DNA of 64,000 nt from Microcystis wesenbergii NRERC-220. Its GTDB lineage: Bacteria; Cyanobacteriota; Cyanobacteriia; Cyanobacteriales; Microcystaceae. The notes beneath the pieces are model-generated. The model had not been told where the DNA came from, ran no database searches, and saw only the letters and a program-made list of their open reading frames with translations. Position 1 is the stretch's first letter; every line of letters begins with the position of its first letter. Position numbers and translations under genes: made by a program. The stretch spans positions 2,865,501-2,929,500 of the forward strand of contig NZ_JAVSJA010000001.1 of assembly GCF_032027425.1 (NCBI RefSeq). The letters are read 5' to 3'. Shown in pieces: positions 55,477 through 64,000 of this stretch.

Positions 55477-56160
55477 TTATTGATTAGCCAAAGTTTGACA
55501 AAAATCTTGGTGTTCTTGACTAACTATTCCTTGCTTTAACACCTCCAAAACTTCGGCTAAATTACCCGATAATAAAGCATTTTTATCTAGCCATAATCCA
55601 GGGAAAACTTGAGAGCAAAGGATGTTATTTTGAGTTGATTCTAGGGGCAAATATTCCCCATCAGTTAACCGAAACCAATCCAATTGAACATCATAAACTC
55701 GCCAGATAATATACTCTTGTACTCCATGGTGACGATAAACTTTGAGTTTTTCGTGTAAATCGTAGGAAGCGGTAGAAGCGGCAATTTCCACGATTAATTC
55801 CGGTGCGCCTTCTACATAATCATCTTCACTAATGCTTGATTGTCCACCGGTTTCTATTCTTAATAAAGCATCTGGTTGTGGTTGATTATCCCCATCAAGT
55901 CGCACAGTAGTATTATCCAGTGTTTCTACCCCCGGTGTCGCCACTTCGTAGGCAGTTAACCAACCGATAATATTAGCGTGGGGTTTACCGTGGTTTTTGG
56001 CTCTCACTGCGGCTGCCATATAAACAACTCCTGCGATTAATTCAGCTTTTTTTAGCTCTGTCATTGCTTGATAACGGCGCTCGAATTCGGGACGAGTTAA
56101 TCTATCACCATTTTCGAGAGGGGGAATAATATTAGAGGAAACTATGTTAGTCGATAGCAT
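55477..56160 (-). CDS. Uma2-family (DUF820) nuclease-like protein
   Basis: 227 residues. ELKKAELIAGVVYMAAA, QPQPDALLRI, GAPELIVEIAASTASYD and LKVYRHHGVQEYIIWRV carry the PD-(D/E)xK residues of the Uma2 family, very common in cyanobacteria and of unknown function. It starts with several ATG codons close together; the first is used. Confidence 0.88.
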   Translation of the reverse strand: MLSTNIVSSNIIPPLENGDRLTRPEFERRYQAMTELKKAELIAGVVYMAAAVRAKNHGKPHANIIGWLTAYEVATPGVETLDNTTVRLDGDNQPQPDALLRIETGGQSSISEDDYVEGAPELIVEIAASTASYDLHEKLKVYRHHGVQEYIIWRVYDVQLDWFRLTDGEYLPLESTQNNILCSQVFPGLWLDKNALLSGNLAEVLEVLKQGIVSQEHQDFCQTLANQ

Positions 56161-56239
56161 AATTTTTGGCTCATCAAGAAACTACTATCAAGGCTTAAGT
56201 TTTCTTAGCAGACTCAGTTAATTTATCGATTAGGTTAAG

Positions 56240-56511
56240 CTGTGCATCGAGAGCATCGAAGATATCCTATACTTATTTTACAGCGTTTCTCGTTAAGATG
56301 AAGTAAGCTGCCCGCGCATTTAAATTGCTTGTTGAGACGAGGCAAGAGGCACTCTTGCAAGAGGCAACAGTAAAGGGATTGGGGGAGATTCGGCTAATCT
56401 TAAGAATAAGCGCTTTAAATGCGTCTTAGCTTATAACCTAATTTGGTATCGACCACCGACTCCCCAAAAAGGAAAACTTTGCACCTCATCATTAAGATAA
56501 ATGCTATAACC
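56240..56511. repeat. Dispersed repeat (copy 1), split by MITE copy 4
   Basis: Joining the sequences on each side of the MITE gives TAAGATGAAGTATAACCTAA then GGTATCGACCACCGACTCC and TTTTGCACCTCATCATTAAG, which recur in inverted orientation at 61380-61460. The repeat provides the upstream sequence of the hydrogenase protease gene. Confidence 0.75.
56306..56431. repeat. MITE copy 4, 126 bp
   Basis: Same ends as the others, opposite in orientation to copies 1 and 3, flanked by TA (56304-56305, 56432-56433). The empty site GGTTATACTTCATCTT is visible in the repeat copy at about 61435. It lies 80 bp before the hydrogenase protease ATG. Confidence 0.9.
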
Positions 56512-57015
56512 ATGAATAATTTTAAAATACTGCTCATCGGTTACGGTAATACTTTAAGAAATGATGACGGAGTGGGAGTGAGAATAGCCGAAATTATCGC
56601 CGAGGAGAATTGGCCTCATCTGCAAGTCATCGCTACCCATCAATTGACTCCTGAGTTAGCGGCCGATATGGCTGATGCTTCCCTAGTTATTTTTGTTGAT
56701 GCGGTATTATCTAATCAAACCGATATCCGGATAGAAAAATTAGCGGCAGTTACGGAATGGAATAATTTCGGTCATGCAGAAAGTCCCGCTTCTTTATTAG
56801 CATTAACTCAAGCAATTTATCAACAAACTCCCAGGGCCTGGGGAATATTTATTCCTGCTATTAACTGTGAATTTGGTGAAGAATTATCAACAATAACTCA
56901 AAAGGGCTTGACAAAAGCGATTAAAGCTATTAGGAAAATTATTACTTCTGAGGATTTGACTGAATACCAAAAGCCGGACTTTGATAATCTTCCGGCAGAT
57001 AATTTTCAGGAATAG
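56512..57015 (+). CDS. Hydrogenase maturation protease (HyaD/HoxW type)
   Basis: 167 residues from ATG 56512; upstream frame codons belong to repeats. ILLIGYGNTLRNDDGVGVRI holds the conserved Gly-Asn and Asp, and the VIFVDAV motif (V-x-x-x-D-A) holds the second metal ligand Asp. HAESPASLLALTQAIY has the His ligand. It cleaves the C-terminal tail of a NiFe hydrogenase large subunit after metal insertion. In this group HoxW is the likely partner, but a HupW role cannot be excluded. No hydrogenase genes are in the window. Its last 74 bp overlap the convergent mscS-like gene. Confidence 0.87.
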   Translation: MNNFKILLIGYGNTLRNDDGVGVRIAEIIAEENWPHLQVIATHQLTPELAADMADASLVIFVDAVLSNQTDIRIEKLAAVTEWNNFGHAESPASLLALTQAIYQQTPRAWGIFIPAINCEFGEELSTITQKGLTKAIKAIRKIITSEDLTEYQKPDFDNLPADNFQE

Positions 57016-58624
57016 TGCTGTGATTGCCATCCCGGAGAGCCTTGTAGTGAGGAGACATAATTTCGATACCGACTTCGTTACATTTATCCTGAATATTTTG
57101 ATGTAATTCAGAATAAATATACACCATTTTGCTAGGATGATCGGTGTAGGCATTTAGCTGATAGCTGACATAAAAATCATCGAGACTGGTTTGCAAGACA
57201 AAAGGAGCAGGTTCTGAGACAATAAATTTAGTGGCTAAGGCTGCTTCTTTCAGGGTTGCGTGAACCTTACGCCAAGGTAAATCATAACCGAGAGTGACTG
57301 TGGTTTGCAAAATTAAAGGCTGTTTGAATTCCCTTTGAGAGACACTAAAGTTAATCACATTGGTGTTTAACAGCGATGAATTAGGAATCGTGATAATTCT
57401 ATTAGCTGGTGTGCGAATACGGGTGACTAATAATCCTTTTTCAATCACATCTCCAATAACATCACCAATAGAAATTTTATCTCCTAGTTGAAAAGAGCGG
57501 GTATAGATGAGGATAATTCCTCCTACCACGTTAGCGATAGCAGAGGTGGAACCCAAGGAAAATAGCACCCCTAAAAATACCGACACCCCCTGAAAAGCCG
57601 GAGAATTAAATCCGGGTAGATAGGGAAAAGCGATGACTATAGCTAAGGCAATTATCAGCAGTGACAGTAAATTATAGGTTGGTTTTGCCCAATCGGGATA
57701 GAAACCATTAATTACTAAATTTTCTCTTTCCAATCCAGTGAAAAATGGTTTAATTGCTCTCAACAGATAGTGAGTTATAAAAACAATTATCAGTATAATA
57801 AAAATATTGGGTAAATATTTTGCTATCTCTTGGGAAATAACTTCCAAAGCACTAAAAAAGTATTGTAGAAAACCATCACCAAATTTTCTAGTCCAGGGAA
57901 AAAGACGAAGGACAAAAGTTAAATAAAAATAGAGAATAGTTAAAATAATCAGAGTGCGGATAAATTGCAAAACTCTTAGGGAAAAAATTCCTATTGTCTG
58001 GGAACTAATAATCTCAAAATTTTGGAATACGACCCCAGGAACTAGGGAGGTGATTAATCTCTGAATCTGGGGAAAAACCCGCGAAGATATAAAAATTATT
58101 ACCCAGAAAATTAAGACCGTGGCCAAGGTAGCACTTACCGTCAAAACTGCATCTTTGAAGAGGTTATCTGGTTGACGTTCTTGACGATAACGGACAATGG
58201 CTGCTTTCATCTTTGCCAAAGCTCGTTCGGCCAATACTTCTTGACTGACCGCGTGTAATTTGGCATCTCTAGAAGTAATAGTAGCAATAACCGTATCTCC
58301 CAAAATAATCGAAGGGTTTTTGTCTTCAGGATCGATTTTTATAGTTAAATCTTCAGGAGAAAGAGCATCGTCATCGGCAATTTTTTCAATTCTATCTGTA
58401 ATCGATTTCGCTCTTTCTTGCGCTGAAAAAGAACCTATTCCTTGCCGAATCGTAAAAAGTTCTTGATTATCAAGCATGACGGGAAAAACTTCTCCCAAAG
58501 TTTCCAGGGGTGTTTCCTGTCCTTGTTTAGCAGGATTATTCTGGGCTGCTATCATGAAGATGGGGGATAAAGTCAGTAACAAAACTAAACAAAACAGCCC
58601 TAAGTAACGCCAGATTTTTTTCAT
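56942..58624 (-). CDS. Mechanosensitive channel, MscS family, second gene
   Basis: 560 residues. Signal peptide (YLGLFCLVLLLTLSPIFMIAA), a periplasmic helical part (about 30-160), several membrane spans, the pore helix GVSVFLGVLFSLGSTSAIAN, then the beta domain FQLGDKISIGDVIGDVIEKG and TPANRIITIPNSSLLNTNVI. It is complete and could cover for the broken mscS at 49143. It has no cyclic-nucleotide domain. It converges with and overlaps the hydrogenase protease gene. Confidence 0.92.
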   Translation of the reverse strand: MKKIWRYLGLFCLVLLLTLSPIFMIAAQNNPAKQGQETPLETLGEVFPVMLDNQELFTIRQGIGSFSAQERAKSITDRIEKIADDDALSPEDLTIKIDPEDKNPSIILGDTVIATITSRDAKLHAVSQEVLAERALAKMKAAIVRYRQERQPDNLFKDAVLTVSATLATVLIFWVIIFISSRVFPQIQRLITSLVPGVVFQNFEIISSQTIGIFSLRVLQFIRTLIILTILYFYLTFVLRLFPWTRKFGDGFLQYFFSALEVISQEIAKYLPNIFIILIIVFITHYLLRAIKPFFTGLERENLVINGFYPDWAKPTYNLLSLLIIALAIVIAFPYLPGFNSPAFQGVSVFLGVLFSLGSTSAIANVVGGIILIYTRSFQLGDKISIGDVIGDVIEKGLLVTRIRTPANRIITIPNSSLLNTNVINFSVSQREFKQPLILQTTVTLGYDLPWRKVHATLKEAALATKFIVSEPAPFVLQTSLDDFYVSYQLNAYTDHPSKMVYIYSELHQNIQDKCNEVGIEIMSPHYKALRDGNHSTIPENYLPEDYQSPAFGIQSNPQK

Positions 58625-58627
58625 CTT

Positions 58628-59725
58628 CTAAGCCACAATTGCACAGGAGCGATCGAGTTTAATACCTCTTTTTTTCATCGTAGCATGGAATAGTTCTGTG
58701 GATAACACCTGTTCCACCGGATAAATCCCGGCTTTTTGGAGTTTTGCCGCTAAGATTAATTCTGCCACGCTGCCAGTTCCCCAACCCGCTGCTTGGGCAG
58801 TGTTTTCGTGAAGCATAGTTGCTTGATAAACTGCTTTTTGCTGCCCTTGCCATCCGGCGACTTTTGCCAACATTGCCACCCCAATTCCCGAAAATTTATC
58901 GGTTACTTCTGTCATGCGATAACTAACTTGGGAAAAAAACTCGATTCCCCGAGAACTTTCTACCCAAGCATCAGGAAAAATATGGGCAGTAATCCAAGTT
59001 AAATGATTATAAAAATCGGGAATAGAACCAAATTTTGTGATCACATTTTGCACTTGAAAAGATTCAGCAAAAGTATAGGTTTCTGGCATATCAAACCAAT
59101 AAACACCAGTTTTACCCAAAGGAGCGGGAAAGTCAATTACTTCTCTAGCAGTATAGGGTTTAATCTCTTGCCATTGTCCCTCAATCCAAGCTAAAAAAGG
59201 CTTTTTTAAGCCGAGAAAAGTAGTCCGCATCACAGTTAATCCCGCACCTCCTGAACCGGCTACGGCATAATTTAAACGGATCGTTTCTACCCTATCTAAC
59301 TGTTCGACTCCCTCCCGCACTATACTATTAGAAATACCGGGGAAAATTCCCGTATTAACCACGGCAGTTATTCCCGCTTTTATCGCTAATTCTCGATAGG
59401 GGATTAACTTTTGATAAAAAGAACGATGATCACTAACATCAATATAATTGACTTTTTCTTCGATGCAAATTTTTACTACCCTGCCATCGCGATAGTGAAA
59501 GGGACCGGCACAATGAATGACTAAATCACTATTTTTAATTGCCTGTCTAAGCTTGTCTATTTCTTCTAAATCCAAAGCCAAAAACTGCATTCTTGGCAGT
59601 AATTTAATGGCTTTTTCCTTGCGTCCTGTGATAATAATTTTAGCTGCAGTATGATTAATAATATCTAGGGCGACACTTTGACCAATGCGACCAGTGCCAC
59701 CTAAAATTAAAACAGTTTTTTCCAT
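58628..59725 (-). CDS. Saccharopine-dehydrogenase-like NAD(P) oxidoreductase
   Basis: 365 residues from ATG 59725. ILGGTGRIGQSVALDI (nucleotide loop), VIHCAGPFHYRDG and TGIFPGISNSIVREGV are typical of saccharopine-dehydrogenase NADP-binding proteins. FGSIPDFYNHLTW and TGSVAELILAAKLQKAGI lie in the C-terminal half. The substrate is unknown. It lies 3 bp before the second mscS gene on the same strand, so the two are co-transcribed. Confidence 0.83.
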   Translation of the reverse strand: MEKTVLILGGTGRIGQSVALDIINHTAAKIIITGRKEKAIKLLPRMQFLALDLEEIDKLRQAIKNSDLVIHCAGPFHYRDGRVVKICIEEKVNYIDVSDHRSFYQKLIPYRELAIKAGITAVVNTGIFPGISNSIVREGVEQLDRVETIRLNYAVAGSGGAGLTVMRTTFLGLKKPFLAWIEGQWQEIKPYTAREVIDFPAPLGKTGVYWFDMPETYTFAESFQVQNVITKFGSIPDFYNHLTWITAHIFPDAWVESSRGIEFFSQVSYRMTEVTDKFSGIGVAMLAKVAGWQGQQKAVYQATMLHENTAQAAGWGTGSVAELILAAKLQKAGIYPVEQVLSTELFHATMKKRGIKLDRSCAIVA

Positions 59726-59814
59726 GGCAACTATCAATAATATTTGCCCTAGTATAGCATCCTCTTGGCAATTTTGGCTATTTTCCAAGATGAAAATTTT
59801 AGCATAATCCCAAC

Positions 59815-61266
59815 TTATTTAATGCGTCCGAGGGGCAAGAAAATGGTTAAAATCTCACCTTCTTCGGGTTTTTCACGCACAATAAATTTACCTCCCAAAG
59901 CTTGAAAAAGGTTTTTAGTCACCTTCATATTCAGGCTTAAACTACCCGTTTCTGGTTGAAACATTAAGACTTTTCCTAAATCTTTGAAAGTAAGATTAGG
60001 CGATTTTACCTGAGTTTGGAACTGCATTTTTAATTGATTTCCTGCCGTTGATATATGTACTTGTAACAGACCACCACTAGCCATACTGCGAGTACATTTT
60101 TCCACGACTCCATTTAACATTTGATCCAATAAATTCGGGTCGCTAATTACCGAAGGCAATTTTTTCGGTACATTAACTTCTAAATTGACATTGCGCCGTT
60201 TAGCTTGTTTTTGCCACCGGGGAATACTATCTTGAAAGACTTTTTCTAGAGCAATTGGAATTAATTGAATCGGTTTATCTACCAGAGGATTAATACCCAA
60301 TTCTGCGGCTCGGAAAATTAATTCCATGCGCTGAATTTGTTCACTACATTCTAAATCGATTGTTTCTAAATATTTCTGCACATCTTCCGTTACTTTTGCC
60401 CGTTTTAACAATAATCGGGTAATGGTGCGAATGGTGGTTAAAGGGGTGCGAATTTCGTGGGTTAAGGCGCGCAATAACTCCAAATCACAACCCGATTCTA
60501 AATTAGAATTATCTTCCTCTGGGGGAGTGATTTCGGCATTGATAGGCGATTTCGTTTTTTTCAGGTCTAAGTTAGACTGGTCGGGTAAATTTTGCAGTAA
60601 TTGGCGACTAAATTGGCTAACTAGACGATAATCCGGCGAGGGACTGCCATTAGCCTCGATAATTGCCTCTAAAGTCCCGATTTGCGGATAACGCAGATTA
60701 ACTAATCGTTGCCGCAACTGCTGCCAAGCTTGCTGAGTGAGGACGGGATCAAAGGAAAATTGAAAAGAGGACAAACCCCACTGATCCTCGCCTAAAACCA
60801 GCAAAAGAGCGAAACTTTCGCTAAAAACCAGACAAAACCTTTCATTAGCAATCGGATCCGTTGGCAAGAGAGGCAATTCATGAATCTCCGTCGGGGAAAC
60901 ATCGGCGGCGGATTTTTCCTGAGAAGGCAATTGCAAACCCGGCCATTGTAAATGTTTTAAAGCTTTAACGGTGAAAACACCAAATTCAAAACCCGTTAAA
61001 GCCTTGCTTTCTCTAACTAAAGCCGTCGGACCGGAGAGAATTAAACCCCGACCGGCGGCAGCATGATTTTGGTTTTGTAATAAGATATTTTCTAAAGCGG
61101 CGATCGCTGCGAACCACTCACTTTCCGCTTTCAGTTGCGAGCGCTTGAGCCATTCCGATAAATTAGGATAAAAAGCATTGGGGGTGAAAGTTTCCCGGTC
61201 CTGATGGTCAGTCGGCGGGAAAATATCGCTTAATTTCGGTAAAGACCCCTTTAACATCGTCTTCAT
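59815..61266 (-). CDS. Sensor histidine kinase with degenerate ATP-binding domain
   Basis: About 483 residues, ATG 61266 (GTG 61269 adjacent). A sensory N-terminal domain of about 230 residues without membrane spans (GRGLILSGPTALVRESKALT, CLVFSESFALLLVLGEDQ) precedes H-box LLRALTHEIRTPLTTIRTIT. A weak HATPase region follows (DPNLLDQMLNGVVEKCTRSM, LTIFLPLG). The N box lacks the usual Asn pair, so ATP binding may be altered. The sensory domain is not known to me. Confidence 0.82.
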   Translation of the reverse strand: MKTMLKGSLPKLSDIFPPTDHQDRETFTPNAFYPNLSEWLKRSQLKAESEWFAAIAALENILLQNQNHAAAGRGLILSGPTALVRESKALTGFEFGVFTVKALKHLQWPGLQLPSQEKSAADVSPTEIHELPLLPTDPIANERFCLVFSESFALLLVLGEDQWGLSSFQFSFDPVLTQQAWQQLRQRLVNLRYPQIGTLEAIIEANGSPSPDYRLVSQFSRQLLQNLPDQSNLDLKKTKSPINAEITPPEEDNSNLESGCDLELLRALTHEIRTPLTTIRTITRLLLKRAKVTEDVQKYLETIDLECSEQIQRMELIFRAAELGINPLVDKPIQLIPIALEKVFQDSIPRWQKQAKRRNVNLEVNVPKKLPSVISDPNLLDQMLNGVVEKCTRSMASGGLLQVHISTAGNQLKMQFQTQVKSPNLTFKDLGKVLMFQPETGSLSLNMKVTKNLFQALGGKFIVREKPEEGEILTIFLPLGRIK

Positions 61267-61269
61267 CAC

Positions 61270-61875
61270 TGACTAGATACAAATTCCTTACCTAGAATAT
61301 TACCCCTGTTAATGCTCATTCCATAACGGTAAAACCGAACTCTATTGGCAGTGATATCCGCGTTTTGATGGTAGTTATCTTAATGGTGAGGTACAAAGTT
61401 TTCGCTTTGGGGAGTCGGTCGTCGATACCAGGTTAGGTTATACTTCATCTTGATCAGAAAGGCTGTCAATCGGCTTCGCACTTTGTAATATAGGTTAGTC
61501 CAGTTGATCACCTATGCCGGTTGTGGGGTTCGTGTCTCAATTCAACCTCGATAAGTCTGATATTTAATTACACTTCCCCACCTATGTATTTTTTTGTTAC
61601 ATTTAAGTATTTTTTTTGCTTATCTATAGTTATCATTGAATAACTTAAAAGTGTTACCCAATTATTTCCCTAACTAACCAATCTTTGATCCCAAACCCTT
61701 TTGCCTTGACATTACGTCAATGGGAGGAACCATCGGCCCTTGGTTTGCCTGTTTAAGTGCTGCTTTCAAGCTAGGTAAACAGTTGATTAGTGGTAACTGT
61801 CCAGCAATAGTTGGGGTCGGTTATTGACTATATTTTGCCGTGAGCAAATTCTGAGAATTAAGAGGAAAATTAAAT
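61270..61875. other. Spacer containing dispersed repeat copy 2
   Basis: 61380-61460 is an inverted, uninterrupted copy of the repeat at 56240-56511 (GGGGAGTCGGTCGTCGATACC, then GGTTATACTTCATCTTGATC). After it there is AT-rich sequence. AGAATTAAGAGGAAAATTAAAT before ATG 61876 gives a good Shine-Dalgarno site for the lysozyme gene. Confidence 0.65.
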
Positions 61876-63414
61876 ATGGAAATTTCGCAAATCTGTCTTG
61901 ACTTAATTAAAAAATGGGAAGGATTTCGTGCCAATGCTTACTTAGATCCAGTGGGAATACCTACTATTGGTTATGGAACGATTCGTTATCCCAATGGGCA
62001 ACCTGTGGAGTTAGGAGATATTGTCACCGAAGCAGAAGCGGAGGACTTATTAAAATTAGAAGCTGACGATTTTGCTGAGTTAGTTACCAAAAAAGTAACA
62101 GTAGGACTCAATCAGAATCAATTCGATGCTCTAGTTTCTTTTTGCTACAACGTCGGTGGTGGGGCGTTTCAAGGAAGTACCCTACTGAAAAAACTTAATA
62201 GTGGTGATTTTACTGGAGCGGCAGAACAATTTTTAGTTTGGAATAAAGCAACACAAAACGGAGTGAAAATTGTTTTAGAAGGTTTAACTAATCGTCGCCG
62301 TGAGGAAAAGGCTTTATTTGAAAAATCTGGAAGTGAAGGAAAACCTTTAGACAAGCCTGAACCCTCCTTACAAGCTCAAGTTGATTGGTTAGAGGGCTAT
62401 CGAGACAGAAATAATGATGATACGATTATTGTGGCTCGAAAAGGCTCTGATGTTATAGAAATTTTGACTGTAGAAAGCCCAGATAAAGAGGACTTAATTA
62501 CCGTCATACGTCAATATCCTAATGCTAAAAATTTCCTCATTGCCCCCCAGGAAAAACAAGTACCTGCGGGGGAAAGAATCTTAATTCAAAAAAGGGAATT
62601 TGCGACAATCACAAAAGTTGATGCTCCTCCCTCATTGGATAATCAACTTTTAATAATTGGAATGGGAGCAGACGAAGATACTCCCGCCAGTTTAAAGCAA
62701 GATATTGAGGAATTGCAGTTACGTTTGCGAGATTTGGGCTACTATCAAGGGGAAATTGACGGCAACTTTGGTTCAGGAACGGATCAAGCTGTTAAAGCTT
62801 TCCAAGCCAAATTTTTTGGAGCTAATGAAGCAGATGGCAAAGTCGGCCCCCTGACTTGGAAAAAACTGTGGGAAGGAAATCCAGTTCCTGTAACTCCTCC
62901 TGTCGGCGTATCCAGTCCGGGTAAAAATTATCTTAAATTAACCAAAACCAACAAAAAAGATGAATTTGGTTGTTTCATTTTAAAAATGGAATACTTTAAA
63001 GATGGACAACTGAAAGACAGTCTTAATGTCTGTTCTGGTACGCCATCGAGACAGATTTTTAAGACGGCTACCGCTAGTGTACCTAAATCATTTGAGCCGC
63101 TACCAGAAGGGTTATGGCGAATTGAGAATATTAAATGGGCAGGGGGTCCTGCACACAAAGATGATTACTCTGGAAAATTTGTATTTCCTGATCCTGGAGT
63201 TGGTCCAGTGTCAACGCCTTTAACTTATCAAAAGCCCAATTCAACCCGTAGAAGTGCTATTGAAATTCACATCGACTGGAATCGCCGCAAGAAGTCTCCT
63301 GGTACCGCAGGATGTGTGGGAATTTATACGATTGGCGATTATCAACGTTTTGTTCGTTGGCTTCGGGAAACTGACCCACGAGACTGGGAGCATCTCATTT
63401 ATGCAAGTGAGTAA
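61876..63414 (+). CDS. Lysozyme / peptidoglycan-binding / L,D-transpeptidase-like fusion
   Basis: 512 residues in three parts. Residues 1-155: phage-type (GH24) lysozyme with LIKKWEGFRANAYLDPVGIP (catalytic Glu), TIGYGTIRYPNG and NQNQFDALVSFCYNVGGGAF. Residues about 275-335: peptidoglycan-binding domain 1 (ELQLRLRDLGYYQGEIDGNF, GSGTDQAVKAFQAKF). Residues about 350-512: YkuD/L,D-transpeptidase-like region, ending IEIHIDWNRRKKSPGTAGCV with His and Cys. So one protein carries a glycan-cutting, a wall-binding and a putative crosslink-editing module. No signal peptide is visible. It could be a phage- or contractile-system-derived enzyme. Confidence 0.78.
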   Translation: MEISQICLDLIKKWEGFRANAYLDPVGIPTIGYGTIRYPNGQPVELGDIVTEAEAEDLLKLEADDFAELVTKKVTVGLNQNQFDALVSFCYNVGGGAFQGSTLLKKLNSGDFTGAAEQFLVWNKATQNGVKIVLEGLTNRRREEKALFEKSGSEGKPLDKPEPSLQAQVDWLEGYRDRNNDDTIIVARKGSDVIEILTVESPDKEDLITVIRQYPNAKNFLIAPQEKQVPAGERILIQKREFATITKVDAPPSLDNQLLIIGMGADEDTPASLKQDIEELQLRLRDLGYYQGEIDGNFGSGTDQAVKAFQAKFFGANEADGKVGPLTWKKLWEGNPVPVTPPVGVSSPGKNYLKLTKTNKKDEFGCFILKMEYFKDGQLKDSLNVCSGTPSRQIFKTATASVPKSFEPLPEGLWRIENIKWAGGPAHKDDYSGKFVFPDPGVGPVSTPLTYQKPNSTRRSAIEIHIDWNRRKKSPGTAGCVGIYTIGDYQRFVRWLRETDPRDWEHLIYASE

Positions 63415-63646
63415 TTATACTTGTCCCTAAAACTGGTTTCTAGCAAGGCTTTCAAAATATCTTGACATAAAACCTGATTTAGGGGTTACAAAGGTGAGAT
63501 GCTCCCACGAGACTTTTTTGTGGATTGGGGTTTAGGAACTTGTCCCAAACCCTAGCCTATCTTTAATAAGGGGCAATTGAATTGTTTAATGATGATTCAA
63601 TTGTCTCTAGTAATTATTGGTACATTGAAAACTTTTCTAACCATAA
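63415..63646. other. Spacer, no feature recognised
   Basis: Contains GTTACAAAGGTGAGATGCTC and CAACTTG-type repeats, but no gene. Confidence 0.35.
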
Positions 63647-64000
63647 ATGTTAGGCACAATTACCATTTTTTCCTTATCTTTATTGCTAACAGGTAACTCA
63701 ATTGTTAGCGCAGAATCTTGTCAAAAATTTTTTGTTACCGCCCGCGATGGTTATGTGAATATCCGTTCCTATCCTCAAATACAAGGAAATAACGTTATTG
63801 CCACTTTACCTAGCGGCAGTTCTGTACAATTAAGTGAGCGTTATCAAAAATGGCTGAAAATTAAATTACCTCTTGCCGGTTGGTTAGCTGGTAGTCAAAT
63901 TTCTCGAATTTCTTGTGATCAAGGTCGTGATTTACTTATAGAATTGGGACTGCCGACTATAATTAAACTTGGAAAAAAAGCAGCAATTGGCTATCAAAAA
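63647..64000 (+). CDS. SH3b-domain secreted protein (partial at window end)
   Basis: ATG 63647 opens a frame that runs off the window. A signal peptide (ITIFSLSLLLTGNSIVSA) is followed by an SH3b domain (FFVTARDGYVNIRSYPQIQG, WLKIKLPLAGWLAGSQI). Bacterial SH3b domains bind cell wall. The rest is outside the window. Confidence 0.7.
   Translation, partial: MLGTITIFSLSLLLTGNSIVSAESCQKFFVTARDGYVNIRSYPQIQGNNVIATLPSGSSVQLSERYQKWLKIKLPLAGWLAGSQISRISCDQGRDLLIELGLPTIIKLGKKAAIGYQK

Noticed and set aside
1-64000. tRNA or rRNA genes
   Set aside because: None recognised by eye; a covariance-model search would be needed to exclude a tRNA.

Overview
The window looks like chromosome of a Microcystis-type unicellular cyanobacterium. 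The grounds are a very heavy insertion-sequence load, many GCGATCGC palindromes, short heptanucleotide repeats such as TGCCTCT, and cyanobacterial host genes (AmpG-like permease, LytR-CpsA-Psr protein, Uma2 nuclease, hydrogenase maturation protease). No rRNA, tRNA or CRISPR array was recognised. The species is inferred from style and gene content, not from a marker gene.

Layout. (1) 1-9590: nested insertion sequences. Two copies of one IS630-type element (42-5110 and 6604-9587) lie in opposite orientation around an IS701-type element. They carry a second IS630, an ISKra4-type, an IS4-type, an IS1380-type element and a 125-bp MITE inside them. Removing the insertions and one copy of each target duplication leaves exactly 1248 bp for both IS630-B copies. 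(2) 9772-49143: one mechanosensitive-channel gene (mscS with a C-terminal cyclic-nucleotide-binding domain) split by a 37,953-bp island (10264-48216). The island is bounded by inverted copies of an ISAzo13-like element and flanked by a 3-bp duplication CAA. Joining the two gene halves with one CAA restores the frame. (3) 49153-64000: ordinary chromosome with nitroreductase, PP2C/RsbU phosphatase, AmpG, acetyltransferase, LytR-CpsA-Psr, Uma2, hydrogenase protease, a second MscS, a saccharopine-dehydrogenase-like protein, a histidine kinase, a three-domain cell-wall enzyme and a partial SH3b protein.

The island has two parts. Its ends carry plasmid-like genes: a frameshifted ParB-like gene with repeated DNA motifs on the left, and parA plus a small ribbon-helix-helix-like partner with palindromic sites on the right. 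Both inner ends abut the trinucleotide TTA, so the 34.7-kb cargo may once have been circular. The middle (about 14.0-42.5 kb) is a set of small-molecule enzymes with no NRPS or PKS: cupin, glutamine amidotransferase, AtzG/AtzE-like amidase pair, amino-acid ABC importer, two Rossmann oxidoreductases, Old Yellow Enzyme, methyltransferase, two Fe(II)/2-oxoglutarate oxygenases, NADAR protein, glutathione-transferase-like protein, two asparagine-synthetase paralogues, a three-piece nitrile-hydratase-type enzyme, sulfotransferase, a nucleotide-pyrophosphatase-like protein, a fold-type I PLP enzyme and L-aspartate oxidase. I do not recognise this combination as a described pathway and regard it as the most interesting part of the window.

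Working model (inference): the genes from 28.1 to 38.1 kb make a highly modified small amide. A glutaminase-dead asparagine-synthetase paralogue would close or form an amide, the nitrile-hydratase-type enzyme would act on a nitrile or related group, and oxygenases, a methyltransferase and a sulfotransferase would tailor it. NADAR, the phosphodiesterase-like protein, the PLP enzyme, the flavin ene-reductase and NadB together raise the possibility of a pyridine-nucleotide-derived scaffold. The cluster is eroded at its 3' edge, where a class V aminotransferase-like gene is cut by a nested IS5 pair.
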